This document shows, one piece after another, positions 1 to 8,857 of a stretch of DNA of 64,000 nucleotides (the first letter of the stretch is position 1; the number at the start of each line of letters is the position of its first letter). This DNA is from Prochlorococcus marinus bv. HNLC1. GTDB taxonomy: Bacteria; Cyanobacteriota; Cyanobacteriia; PCC-6307; Cyanobiaceae. The DNA is taken from positions 1,451,584 through 1,515,583 of the forward strand of contig GL947594.1 in the NCBI GenBank assembly GCA_000218705.1. Direction: 5' to 3'. Below the pieces are notes generated by a model. That model did no database searches. It was not told where the DNA came from and worked only from the letters and a program-made list of their open reading frames with translations. Both the position numbers and the translations under genes were made by a program.

Positions 1-47
1 TACTATTATTTTCCTACATTTTAATTTAAAGATCAAAAAAGTTATCC

Positions 48-252
48 TTAAATTGAATAATCAAAATAAAAATGTTTCATAGAAGGATTATCTTTCATCA
101 AAGCATAATAATCAGTGATTTCCTTTTTGATAGCTTCTCATAAAATATTTGTTCGCATAATTTTCTAATATTTTTCTACATCTGAATTGGGTTATAAGCA
201 AATTATCTTCTGATTTTGGCAATTCAAAACTTAGTTCCAATCTGGGTGCCAC
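48..252 (-). CDS. Possible small protein, about 68 aa, one frameshift (tentative)
   Basis: I do not recognise this protein. On the minus strand an open frame from GTG at 252 (or TTG near 240) runs to a stop at 112-114. One base removed from the T run at 124-128 (an A run on the coding strand) lets the frame continue to a stop at 48-50, giving a peptide of mixed composition. Fragments are FELPKSEDNLLITQFRCRK near the start and ALMKDNPSMKHFYFDYSI at the end. A purine-rich AAGAAGG lies just upstream. Residue use looks protein-like, and similar indels occur elsewhere in the window, but neither fragment would be called alone. It could be chance in A+T-rich DNA. Confidence 0.3.
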
Positions 253-467
253 CTTCTTAAATTTTTAACTATGTAAAAATAAGATGTCCTAACAACATTT
301 TATATAGGAATTTTAAATTTCAAATTTTATAATAAAAAACATTTTCAGCAATTTAGGAATTATTTTTAGGTATTAGTTATCAAATGAATATCAAGTTAAT
401 TGACAGATTTAGAATAAATTTGACGAAATAATTACCAATTATTTGAGTAAGAATTTTAACTTTTTAT
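253..467. other. A+T-rich intergenic stretch
   Basis: I see no convincing gene, RNA or strong inverted repeat here. It is A+T rich with short homopolymer runs. It lies downstream of the small cysteine-motif gene and upstream of the tentative peptide, both read on the minus strand, so it could hold a terminator or promoter, but no clear motif stands out. Confidence 0.5.
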
Positions 468-635
468 TCAATAATCATTATCAGAAACGCAAATACCCAT
501 ACATCTAATGCCATTAGATAAAGTTCTCATACAATGATTACATAATATTTTTTCTTTGTTTTTATTTATTACTTGGATTTTTTCAGTAACTTTATTTGTC
601 AAAAAATGATTTATTGATTTATCACTAATTTTCAT
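468..635 (-). CDS. Small cysteine-motif protein (55 aa), unknown function
   Basis: The protein is unidentified. From ATG at 635 it is 55 residues: a lysine- and asparagine-rich N-terminal half, then a compact C-terminal motif with the spacing C-x2-C ... C-x3-C (CNHCMRT, then GIRCMGIC) and an acidic end, VSDNDY. Four cysteines in such a short tail suggest a metal or zinc-knuckle site; this is inference. The longer start at 668 is possible, but 635 overlaps the upstream 213-aa gene by only 11 bases, which is typical of translational coupling here. I recall similar short cysteine tails in other Prochlorococcus small proteins, but cannot check this. Confidence 0.65.
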   Translation of the reverse strand: MKISDKSINHFLTNKVTEKIQVINKNKEKILCNHCMRTLSNGIRCMGICVSDNDY

Positions 636-1266
636 TACTGTTTGAGTCTTCTGGATTGATACTAACAATTAGAGATGTATTAGTGTTAGAAGATGGAATA
701 TCCATTATTTTCACTGTTTCTTTCGATCTTTCTCTCACAGATACCTCTTCAACCTGATCGTCAACAGAACAAGCTTCAAGAGCCTCTCTTAAAAGTGAGT
801 CAAAAGTTGCACCAGGAAGTCTATGTCTAGCTACTTCAAGGAAAGTTCTTGGCAAGGATTCAGAGGCGGCATCTCTTAATGCAGGATTATTTTTTCTATG
901 TTCTTGTTCTTCTTCTATTGATTTGATAAATCTTAATGTAACATCTCTTTTAGTTGAAGCTTTGATCAAAGTATCATTTTCTGGACTACTTACATTTGAT
1001 TCATTTTCTAAGTCATCTAATCTTTTTTCTAAACTATTTAAAACCTCATTAGCTTCTTTACTTATATGAGCTAATTGACCATCAGATAAATTAGGCAAAT
1101 CAGCCACAAAAACTTTTCCATGATCCCTTAGTGTCAAGAAAGTTGGTCTTGGCCCTTGATTTTGACGACTGTTAAATTCTGATGAATTTCCAGCGGGTCT
1201 CCTTGGAGGAGTGGGTCCAGCAGAGCTTCTTCTACGAGTAATTCTCTTATTATTTTCAAAAGGCAT
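625..1266 (-). CDS. Conserved hypothetical protein (213 aa)
   Basis: I do not recognise a named family. The N-terminus (about residues 6-40) is basic, proline-rich and arginine-rich (ITRRRSSAGPTPPRRPAG) and probably disordered. Residues about 45-75 look like a small folded segment (FLTLRDHGKVFVADLPNLSDGQLAHI). Residues about 75-130 are highly charged and probably helical. Residues about 135-170 hold a further helical block (ESLPRTFLEVARHRLPG), and the tail is Ser/Asn-rich. No signal peptide or membrane segment is visible, so it is probably cytoplasmic. The long, regular coding frame supports a real gene. Its stop overlaps the next small gene. Confidence 0.8.
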   Translation of the reverse strand: MPFENNKRITRRRSSAGPTPPRRPAGNSSEFNSRQNQGPRPTFLTLRDHGKVFVADLPNLSDGQLAHISKEANEVLNSLEKRLDDLENESNVSSPENDTLIKASTKRDVTLRFIKSIEEEQEHRKNNPALRDAASESLPRTFLEVARHRLPGATFDSLLREALEACSVDDQVEEVSVRERSKETVKIMDIPSSNTNTSLIVSINPEDSNSNEN

Positions 1267-1391
1267 AAGGTTAATAAATCTAACTAATTAAACGTACTTT
1301 TTTTAGTTTATTGTTTATTATATTACATCTTACTTTTTTATTTGTGTATAAAAATATTGATTGTTCCTTAATTAAAAAAAATTAATAAATC

Positions 1392-2435
1392 CTAAAGAGA
1401 AATTCCATTTATCAATTGATTAACATTTGATTCCTTTTTATTTAATATTTTTCCAATCTCCCAACTTGAAATACCCTGCGATTCACAAATATTAAAAACT
1501 TCTTGCTTATATTGCTTGTCTACAACGAGACAATATCCGACTCCTAAATTAAATGTATTCCAAAAGTCATTTTCAGGGATTTGACCGAATTCCTTGAGGA
1601 ATCTGAAAATATATGGAATATCCCATGAATCTCGATAAATATGAGGTATAAAATCTGAAGGCATACATCTTGGTAAATTTTCAGGAATACCACCTCCAGT
1701 AATATGAGCCATACCTTTAATTTCTATATTTTCTAATAAAAGTTGTTTTATCAAATTTGAATATATCTTTGTGGGTTTTAAAAGCTCATCATAAAAATTT
1801 AAATTAGTTATCTTTTCAAATTTATCTTCTATATTTTCTACATTTTGAATTACATTCCTTACCAAGCTGAATCCATTACTATGAATTCCACTACTTTCAA
1901 TCGCAATTATCAAATCATTTTCTTGAATATTTTTACCATCTATTAATTTTTCTTCTTCTACGACTCCAACACAAAATCCCGCTAAATCATATTTATTTTG
2001 GGAATAGAAACCAGGCATCTCTGCTGTTTCACCACCTAATAATGAACAATTATTTTCTTTACAACTATTTGCAATTCCTAGAATTACATTTTTAAGTTGA
2101 TTCTTATCTAGTTTTCCAGTCGCAATATAATCAAGAAAAAATAAAGGAGATGCTCCAGTCGTAATAATATCGTTTATACACATTGCCACTAAATCAATAC
2201 CCACCTCAAAGTGAAAATTTTTTATTTGCGCCAACTCTAATTTTGTTCCAACTCCATCTGTTCCTGAAACCAAGACAGGATTTTTATATTTATTTAATGG
2301 TAATTTGAACAGGCCACCAAAGCCTCCAATACTATTAATTACATTAGGTGAGTGCGTTTTTTCTACAGCTTCTTTGATTTCAGATACAAATTCTCTGCCT
2401 GCTTCAATATCAACTCCAGATGTTTTGTAATCCAT
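1392..2435 (-). CDS. purM: Phosphoribosylformylglycinamidine cyclo-ligase (AIR synthetase)
   Basis: PurM closes the imidazole ring in purine synthesis: formylglycinamidine ribonucleotide plus ATP gives aminoimidazole ribonucleotide. The 347-aa length is normal for the family. Recognisable features are the start MDYKTSGVDIEAG, the segment VSGTDGVGTKLELA, the conserved VAMCINDIITTGASPLFFLDYIA, GGETAEMPGFY near residue 135, and AHITGGGIPENLPR near residue 245. All match the PurM/PurL-type ATP-binding fold. It is monocistronic as far as can be seen, and its start diverges from panC/cmk about 100 bases away. Identification is secure. Confidence 0.97.
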   Translation of the reverse strand: MDYKTSGVDIEAGREFVSEIKEAVEKTHSPNVINSIGGFGGLFKLPLNKYKNPVLVSGTDGVGTKLELAQIKNFHFEVGIDLVAMCINDIITTGASPLFFLDYIATGKLDKNQLKNVILGIANSCKENNCSLLGGETAEMPGFYSQNKYDLAGFCVGVVEEEKLIDGKNIQENDLIIAIESSGIHSNGFSLVRNVIQNVENIEDKFEKITNLNFYDELLKPTKIYSNLIKQLLLENIEIKGMAHITGGGIPENLPRCMPSDFIPHIYRDSWDIPYIFRFLKEFGQIPENDFWNTFNLGVGYCLVVDKQYKQEVFNICESQGISSWEIGKILNKKESNVNQLINGISL

Positions 2436-2534
2436 AAGTAATAGAATGATAAACTTCTCCTATATAGATATTCCTATTAAGATTAGTTTTGTCCAGTAAT
2501 TATTAGTTAAAAGATTTATTTTGTAAACCCAAAA

Positions 2535-4062
2535 GTGACTCAAATCATACTTAAAACAATTAAAGAACTAAACGAATGGAGACTGAGTAATCAAAAAGGT
2601 ATAAGTTTTGTCCCTTCTATGGGAAATCTACACTTAGGACATAAAGAATTAATTCGAGAGGCTAAAAAATATAAAGAGAATTTAGTATTATTGAGTATTT
2701 TTATTAATCCTCTTCAATTTAACGATAAAGAAGATTTAAGAAATTATCCAAGAACTATTAATAAAGATATTGATTTAGCTTTTGCTGCTGGAGCTGATGC
2801 GATTTTCATACCTATGTAGATGAAATATTTCCTACAAATGAAAAGAAAATTAACTATTTAAAAGCATCAGAAGACTTATCAAAAACTTTATGTGGGATAT
2901 CTAGGAAGGGACATTTTGATGGAGTTTGTACTGTCGTTAATAGGTTAATAAATATTGTAAAACCAGAAGTAATTTTTCTAGGGGAAAAAGATTGGCAACA
3001 ATTATTGATTATCAAAGAAATGGTCGCGAAAAATAATATTAGAGTAGCAATTAAATCTATTGATACTCAAAGGGATATTGATGGAATACCATATAGTTCT
3101 CGCAATAATCTTTTATTAAAAAATGATAGGGAAAAATTAAAATTATTTTCCGCAGAGTTATTTCGTACTAAGCAAATATTTAATCAAACAAAAACCTTTG
3201 ATTTAAAAAAAATTATAAAGAGACTAAAAGATAAAGATATAAAAGTTGAATATCTTGAACATGTTAATGCTTTTAATTTACAAAGATCAACATCTGAAAT
3301 CAATATAACAATGCTTGCAGGTGCGATAATATGCGGAAGTACAAGATTAATTGATCATGTTTTTCTCATGAAAAGAGATCCTATTATCGCAATAGATGGA
3401 CCAGCAGGTTCTGGCAAAAGTACTGTAACTAAATTAATCGCTAAAAAATTAAAATTTATTTTTTTAGATACTGGAGCTATGTATAGAGCTTTAAGTTGGT
3501 ATTTAATAAAAGAAAAAATCAATTATGAGAATCGTAAAGATTTAAATCATTTTTAAGTGATATCTCCATAAAATTCAAATCAGTCTCAGGGTCTAAGCAG
3601 AATGTAATTATCAATAATCATAATGTTACGGAAAAGATTCGCACCCAAGAAATAAGCTCTATCGTTTCATCAATCGCCTCCATTAAGGAAGTTAGAGAAT
3701 TTCTAGTTAAAGAACAAAGAAAAATTGGTGATGAAGGAGGGATAGTTGCTGAAGGGAGAGATATTGGTTCTAAAGTATTTCCATATGCAGAATTGAAAAT
3801 TTTTCTCACAGCTACGATTAATGAAAGAGCAAAAAGAAGAAAAAATGAGTTAGAGGCGATGGGTCAAGGTACTATTGATTTTGAACAGTTGAAAAATGAA
3901 ATAGAGCAAAGGGATTTTGACGATTCAAACCGTAAAATTTCACCTTTAATTAAAGCTGAAGATGCTATAGAAATAATTAGTGATGGCTATACAATAAATC
4001 AAGTTGTTGGAAAGATTTTAGAAATTTATTTAGAAACGATTCCAAAGGAATTACATCTTTGA
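2535..4062 (+). CDS. panC/cmk: Fused pantothenate synthetase / cytidylate kinase, two frameshifts
   Basis: The intended product is a two-domain protein of about 509 aa, a fusion known in cyanobacteria. The PanC half (residues about 1-278) condenses pantoate and beta-alanine in coenzyme A synthesis and shows [10 protein letters not shown] and GEKDWQQ. The Cmk half (from about residue 283) phosphorylates CMP/dCMP and shows the P-loop [23 protein letters not shown] and [10 protein letters not shown]. Here the frame is lost twice by single missing bases: near 2814, where GADAIFIP should run on into VDEIFP, and in the T run at 3550-3554, where LNHF should continue as LSDISIKF. The sum fits an intact gene with two one-base deletions. 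The start is GTG at 2535. Loss of Cmk would normally be severe, so I suspect sequence error. Confidence 0.92.
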
Positions 4063-4063
4063 A

Positions 4064-4537
4064 TTAAGTAATATCCTCTAAAAAACAGCTTACAGAATCC
4101 TCCAAGATATCAAGAACATGATCAAACCCAGCATCTCCTCCAAAATATGGATCTGGAACTTCTTTCTCAGCAAAAATTGAAGAAAAGTCTTGTATCTTTA
4201 AAATTTTTGCAAAATCTGAACCTTTTACTCGATTCTTGAAATCAATAACATTATTAAAGTTAGAATTATCCATCACTAATATATATTTAAACTTACGAAA
4301 ATCATCTTCTCTAATCTGTCTTGCATTACTTGTGATATTAATATTTCTCTGTTTGGCTGCAAATCTCATCCTTGAATCTGCTTTTTTACCTACATGCCAA
4401 CTACCGGTACCCGCTGAATCCACAATAAATTGATTACCAATACCTTTATCATTAATTAAACTTTGAAAAATTGCCTCTGCGGCAGGAGACCTGCAAATAT
4501 TACCTAAGCAGACAAATAAGACTGATATTTTATCCAT
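4064..4537 (-). CDS. Low-molecular-weight protein-tyrosine phosphatase
   Basis: This 157-aa protein belongs to the low-molecular-weight phosphotyrosine phosphatase family, cytoplasmic enzymes that use a cysteinyl-phosphate intermediate. The P-loop is at the N-terminus: VLFVCLGNICRSPAAEA (residues about 7-23), with the nucleophile Cys at about 10 and Arg at about 16. The catalytic acid loop VPDPYFGG lies near residue 130. Length and motif order are typical. It converges with panC/cmk across a gap of one base. In cyanobacteria substrates are mostly unknown; arsenate-reductase-like activity cannot be excluded from sequence, but the DPY loop favours phosphatase. Confidence 0.92.
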   Translation of the reverse strand: MDKISVLFVCLGNICRSPAAEAIFQSLINDKGIGNQFIVDSAGTGSWHVGKKADSRMRFAAKQRNINITSNARQIREDDFRKFKYILVMDNSNFNNVIDFKNRVKGSDFAKILKIQDFSSIFAEKEVPDPYFGGDAGFDHVLDILEDSVSCFLEDIT

Positions 4538-4555
4538 ACATTTCCTTTCATGTAA

Positions 4556-5317
4556 TTATATTATTTTAAATAATAAATTATTTATTAATGACTCTGTAAA
4601 GGTTTCTCCAAATAACACTTTAAGCATTGGTCTTGCCGGGTCTTTGGATTTTCTATATTCAAGATATTGAATTTGTCCATTAATAAGTTCTTTTTGAAAT
4701 TTTAAGTCAACCTCTTCCGCTCTAAAAAGAATATTTAAATATAAATCCAAATATTTTTGAAAAGTTGGATATAAATTATTATTAATCAAATTTTCACTTC
4801 TTTCCTCTTTTGGTAATTTGGACCAAATAACTCCTGGCGAAAAAAATTGGGCTATTTGATCTGACATTTTTGCAGCCATTGGTACTTTTTGATGAAACTG
4901 ATCCTTTATTTTCAATAATTATTTTAATAAGTCTTTATCAAATTGCTTACTGATATTCAATGAAGGTTGAAAATCTAAAACTATTAAATGATAATTAGGT
5001 AGAGATACAAAATCAATACCTAAAAAGGGTATATTATATTTACTTTTAGGTATTATTAAAAAATTTAAGACACAATAAGAAGGGCTATTAATACAGACAG
5101 ATCTACAAAAGTTTATTCTGTGATTTTTGCCTGCCCAAGTACAAAGTATGGCATTTTTATTGTTTTTACCAGATCCATAATTTGATTCTCTATAAGAATA
5201 TTCTGATGGGATTTTATATTTCTGAAAATCATATTGATCTAATTTATAAATTATATATTTTTGAAACTTAGACCATCTCCATTCATTTTTTAGAAATATA
5301 GTTTTTTCAATATACAT
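4556..5317 (-). CDS. pebB: Phycoerythrobilin:ferredoxin oxidoreductase, internal stop
   Basis: PebB takes 15,16-dihydrobiliverdin from PebA and reduces it with ferredoxin to phycoerythrobilin. Family traits are [54 protein letters not shown] and [12 protein letters not shown]. The 253-codon span is normal. An in-frame TAA at 4919-4921 (codon 133) splits it after FDKDLLK; downstream, [13 protein letters not shown] continues in the same frame, so this is a nonsense change, not a frameshift. It may be a base error or real inactivation. I chose ATG at 5317 (MYIEKTIF), 8 bases after the pebA stop; longer starts would run into pebA. It is last in the ho1-pebA-pebB operon. Confidence 0.88.
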
Positions 5318-5325
5318 GAGTTTTA

Positions 5326-6021
5326 TTAATTTGATGTAAACAAAAAATTTCTTATAAATTTTGTAGTCCACTCTTCACCAAAAAATTTCTTAAATAATTT
5401 ATCTGCAGGATCTTTGTCTGCACTGTATTGATCATATTCAAAATGTTTTGATTGTATTTCTTGTGGATTTAAAAATTGGTTTTCAGAAAAAAAAGCATTT
5501 ATTTTTAAATACTCCTCCAAAAATAAATAAAAAATATTATGTAAATCTTCCTCAAGATTAGATTTATTCCCTCTACAAATAATTACCCATGGTGAGAAAT
5601 ATTTATTTGAATCATAAATTCTCTTCATTTTTGTATTATCAAATTCTGGATATTTATTTTTGATTACATTTAACTTGGCACAATATTTTTGTAAATATTC
5701 ATTATCCTGAATCAATGGTTGATAATCTAAAACAGTTAATAGCTTTTGAGAATTTCCAAACCATAAAATATCAACTCCTAAAATAGGTTGTTCACATTGA
5801 AAAATTGGATAGGCGACAGTATTGAAAACTTGTATTTTTCCTCCTCCATCTAATTGGGTAATCCTCCACTTTCTAAAACTTGGAGCTTCAAAAAGCCAAT
5901 TTTTGATTGTGTATTTTTTATCTTTACTTGTAAATTCCTTAAAATCTTCTGATATATTTAATCTCTTTGCACCTATTTTTTTTAACTTATTATGTAAAAC
6001 ATCATTTAAAGATTCAAACAT
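5326..6021 (-). CDS. pebA: 15,16-dihydrobiliverdin:ferredoxin oxidoreductase
   Basis: PebA carries out the first two-electron reduction of biliverdin IX-alpha, giving 15,16-dihydrobiliverdin, with ferredoxin as donor. The 231-aa length fits the ferredoxin-dependent bilin reductase family. Visible features are the substrate-pocket region [19 protein letters not shown] (residues about 42-60), [11 protein letters not shown] and LTVLDYQPL in the central sheet, and the C-terminal [17 protein letters not shown]. It lies between heme oxygenase (5-base gap) and pebB (8-base gap), so all three are probably one transcript. PebA is distinguished from PebB by its position and by LDYQPL instead of LDFQPS. 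No defect is seen. Confidence 0.93.
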   Translation of the reverse strand: MFESLNDVLHNKLKKIGAKRLNISEDFKEFTSKDKKYTIKNWLFEAPSFRKWRITQLDGGGKIQVFNTVAYPIFQCEQPILGVDILWFGNSQKLLTVLDYQPLIQDNEYLQKYCAKLNVIKNKYPEFDNTKMKRIYDSNKYFSPWVIICRGNKSNLEEDLHNIFYLFLEEYLKINAFFSENQFLNPQEIQSKHFEYDQYSADKDPADKLFKKFFGEEWTTKFIRNFLFTSN

Positions 6022-6026
6022 AATAT

Positions 6027-6737
6027 CTAATTTTCAGTACTACCTTTTCTAGCTTTTTTTGTAATAAAATTAAAAACAATCTTACCCAATACTCCGATTA
6101 AGTTACCCTCTAATTCCTTAAACATTTTCATGTTATATAGAAAAGCTTCATTGGCTTCTTCTACTATTTTATCGGCAACATTTTGATCAATAGGAAGTCT
6201 ATTGAGTGTTTCTGAATAGGACTTCTTAAATTCCTTTTCATCATCAATTAATTTAAATTCATAAAAATTCAAACCATTTTCCCCTTCTAAATTAAGAGCT
6301 TTCTTGGCAATTTTCTTTAAAATTTGTCCGCCTGACAAATCACCTATATACCTAGTGTAGTGATGCCCCACTAACAATTCAGGAGATTCAGAAGCAACCG
6401 AACGAATTCTATTTACATACAGTTGAGCTGAATCAGATATTTTTATTTCATTAATCCAGTTCTTACCATAATAAAATTGCAAATCATTTTCTAATGTTTC
6501 CTTCCTAAATAATTCCTTAAAACCTATATGCTTTACTATAGGATGATCTTCTTTGACTAATCTATCAATCTCATCTTCCATCGCTTGATATACAAAATAT
6601 AAATCACTTATCAATTTTCTGTAAGAAGTTTTTTCAACAACTCCTTTCAAAAAACAAGCAATAAAACCTGTATTTTCAGCCATGGTATGGGATTTTTTTG
6701 TCCCCTCCCTCAATTGTCCTGCAAGAGCTACTGCCAT
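6027..6737 (-). CDS. ho1: Heme oxygenase (biliverdin-producing)
   Basis: This enzyme opens heme at the alpha-meso carbon to biliverdin IX-alpha, CO and iron, using reduced ferredoxin; biliverdin then feeds PebA and PebB. The 236-aa protein begins [25 protein letters not shown], in which the histidine of KKSHTMAE is the expected proximal heme ligand. The distal-helix signature is [19 protein letters not shown] near residue 125. The all-helical fold and length are normal for cyanobacterial HO1. It is first in the bilin operon, so regulation probably lies in the 58 bases between it and the next upstream gene. Confidence 0.96.
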   Translation of the reverse strand: MAVALAGQLREGTKKSHTMAENTGFIACFLKGVVEKTSYRKLISDLYFVYQAMEDEIDRLVKEDHPIVKHIGFKELFRKETLENDLQFYYGKNWINEIKISDSAQLYVNRIRSVASESPELLVGHHYTRYIGDLSGGQILKKIAKKALNLEGENGLNFYEFKLIDDEKEFKKSYSETLNRLPIDQNVADKIVEEANEAFLYNMKMFKELEGNLIGVLGKIVFNFITKKARKGSTEN

Positions 6738-6795
6738 TTAAACTAATTGTAGTTATCAATATATCTTCAATTTACATACAAAACACAAAATTCAG

Positions 6796-7224
6796 CTAAT
6801 TTTTGTTACTTGAGGATGTTGTAGAGAATAACTTATAAAGTTCTTTGCAAACTAAAAATAAACTATCTATTTGAGCTTGTTGAGGCAAGTGAGTACCAGT
6901 CATTTCCCATTTACCGATTGTGGCTACTCTCCATCTTTCTTTGGGCAAAATCATTCCTTTCATAACAACACCTAAAAGTTTTGGCACGTCGTTATCTAAT
7001 TCTTCAACTCTTAATTGTAACAATATAGCTCTGCATTCTAGACAAGGACTCCATCCTGGGAATTGGAACGAGAAATCAATAGTATCAAACAATTCATTTT
7101 CTTTCATATTATCCCAAGGACTGAAGTTCACTATTGCATCAGGAAAATATTTTCGAAACAAAGTTGCCGTTGAGGCTATCTTATTAGCAATATCTAAATT
7201 TCTCACATTAGAACTAGCATTCAT
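6796..7224 (-). CDS. Conserved hypothetical protein (142 aa)
   Basis: I cannot assign a family. The sequence is soluble and globular in character, with no signal peptide or membrane span. Notable segments are YFPDAIVNFSPW, FQFPGWSPCLECRAILLQLRV (residues about 53-73, holding a C-x2-C pair), GVVMKGMILPKERWRVATIGKWEMTG and a Ser/Thr/Asn-rich tail. It sits directly upstream of ho1 on the same strand with a 58-base gap, so it could share transcription with the bilin operon, but nothing in the protein points to bilin chemistry. The C-x2-C pair could bind metal; that is only a possibility. Confidence 0.75.
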   Translation of the reverse strand: MNASSNVRNLDIANKIASTATLFRKYFPDAIVNFSPWDNMKENELFDTIDFSFQFPGWSPCLECRAILLQLRVEELDNDVPKLLGVVMKGMILPKERWRVATIGKWEMTGTHLPQQAQIDSLFLVCKELYKLFSTTSSSNKN

Positions 7225-7432
7225 AATAGTTTTAATTATTAAGCTTAAAATTACATATGTTCAGTTCTTGAAGCTAATTAATAGCTTTTTATTTTAATAA
7301 AAATGTTGAAATGAAGATTATTTATCCTTTATGAATTTTAATTAACTAAAAAAAAAATTTTTTGTAATTAAGCACTTATTGTCAATTAGATTGTACAAAT
7401 TAATAAATTTTTTTTACCAAAATTTTAACTTT

Positions 7433-8857
7433 ATGCCTAATTTTGAAAAATTAAATAATCCCACTGATGGTCAAGTAATAACCTTCCAAGATGGCAAACC
7501 AATTGTTCCTGATGATCCAATTGTTCCATTTATTAGAGGTGATGGCACAGGAGTAGATATATGGCCAGCGACTCAAAAAGTTATTGATGCATCTATTAAA
7601 TATAGTTATCGCGATAAACGAAAAATTAATTGGTTTAAAGTCTATGCTGGTGATGAAGCTTGTGATATGTATGGAACTTATAATTATCTCCCTGATGACA
7701 CAATTGAAGCAATTAGACATTATGGCGTGGCCATAAAAGGTCCTTTAACAACACCTGTAGGAGGAGGTATACGATCACTCAATGTTGCTTTAAGACAAAT
7801 TTTTGATTTATATAGCTGTGTAAGACCCTGTAAATACTATTCGGGAACTCCAAGTCCTCATAAGTCTCCAGAGGATTTAGATATTATTGTTTATAGAGAA
7901 AATACTGAAGATATTTATATGGGGATTGAGTGGGAAGCAGAAGATGAGAATTGTATAAATTTAATTAAATATATAAATGATAATGTTATTCCAAAAAGTC
8001 CAAAGCTAAAAAATAGATCACTACCAATAAACGCAGGGATAGGAATTAAACCAGTAAGTAAATTTGGAAGTCAAAGACATATAAGAAAGGCAATAGAACA
8101 TGCAAAACAATTATCTGGAAATAAAAGACACGTAACACTTGTTCATAAAGGGAATATTATGAAATTCACAGAGGGAGCCTTTAGAGATTGGGGATATGAA
8201 TTAGTCATAAATGAGTTTAGAGATGATTGCATAACTGAGAGAGAAAGTTGGATATTAGATAACTTAGAAAACAATCATGAAATCTCAATAGAGAACAATG
8301 CCAGATTAATTGAACCTGGTTTCAATAAATTAACCAACTCCAAAAGAAACGATATTTGCGAAGAAATAAAGCATGTAATATCAAGTATTGGTGATTCTCA
8401 TGGTAAAAACAATTGGAAAGATTTAGTTTTAGTTGATGATCGTATCGCTGATAGTATTTTTCAACAAATCCAAACCAGACCTCAAGAATATTCAATATTG
8501 GCCACACTAAATTTAAATGGGGATTATTTATCTGATGCTGCTGCTGCAATTGTTGGTGGATTAGGTATGGCTCCAGGTGCCAATATTGGAGATAAAGCTG
8601 CAATTTTTGAAGCGACACACGGTACAGCTCCAAAGCATGCAGGATTAAACAAAATAAATCCTGGATCTGTAATATTAAGCGGAGTAATGATGTTGGAATA
8701 TTTCGGATGGAATGAAGCCGCAAACTTAATAACGAAAGGTCTTAGTAAATCAATTGAAAATAAAAGAGTCACATATGATTTAGCAAGATTAATGACACCT
8801 TCAGTAGAACCTTTATCATGCAGTCAATTTGCTGATTCAATAATAAATAACTTTTAA
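7433..8857 (+). CDS. icd: Isocitrate dehydrogenase, NADP-dependent
   Basis: Icd oxidises isocitrate to 2-oxoglutarate, which in cyanobacteria supplies the carbon skeleton for ammonium assimilation. From ATG at 7433 the protein is 474 aa, close to the cyanobacterial length. Signatures are VPFIRGDGTGVDIWP near the N-terminus, LTTPVGGGIRSLNVALRQ with the substrate serine and arginines, ENTEDIYMGIEW, HKGNIMKFTEG, the metal-binding stretch NLNGDYLSDAAAAIVGGLG, and FEATHGTAPKHAG. A TTG start 54 bases upstream is possible but would add an unusual tail. The stop is interleaved with that of the opposing DUF1537 gene (TTAA). Confidence 0.97.
   Translation: MPNFEKLNNPTDGQVITFQDGKPIVPDDPIVPFIRGDGTGVDIWPATQKVIDASIKYSYRDKRKINWFKVYAGDEACDMYGTYNYLPDDTIEAIRHYGVAIKGPLTTPVGGGIRSLNVALRQIFDLYSCVRPCKYYSGTPSPHKSPEDLDIIVYRENTEDIYMGIEWEAEDENCINLIKYINDNVIPKSPKLKNRSLPINAGIGIKPVSKFGSQRHIRKAIEHAKQLSGNKRHVTLVHKGNIMKFTEGAFRDWGYELVINEFRDDCITERESWILDNLENNHEISIENNARLIEPGFNKLTNSKRNDICEEIKHVISSIGDSHGKNNWKDLVLVDDRIADSIFQQIQTRPQEYSILATLNLNGDYLSDAAAAIVGGLGMAPGANIGDKAAIFEATHGTAPKHAGLNKINPGSVILSGVMMLEYFGWNEAANLITKGLSKSIENKRVTYDLARLMTPSVEPLSCSQFADSIINNF

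Noticed and set aside
5318..5371. Longer start for pebB at 5371
   Set aside because: It would overlap the pebA end by 46 bases with a Lys/Phe-rich tail; ATG at 5317 sits 8 bases after the pebA stop.
7379..7432. Upstream TTG start for icd adding 18 residues
   Set aside because: The extra residues are hydrophobic and unlike other isocitrate dehydrogenases; ATG at 7433 gives the normal N-terminus.
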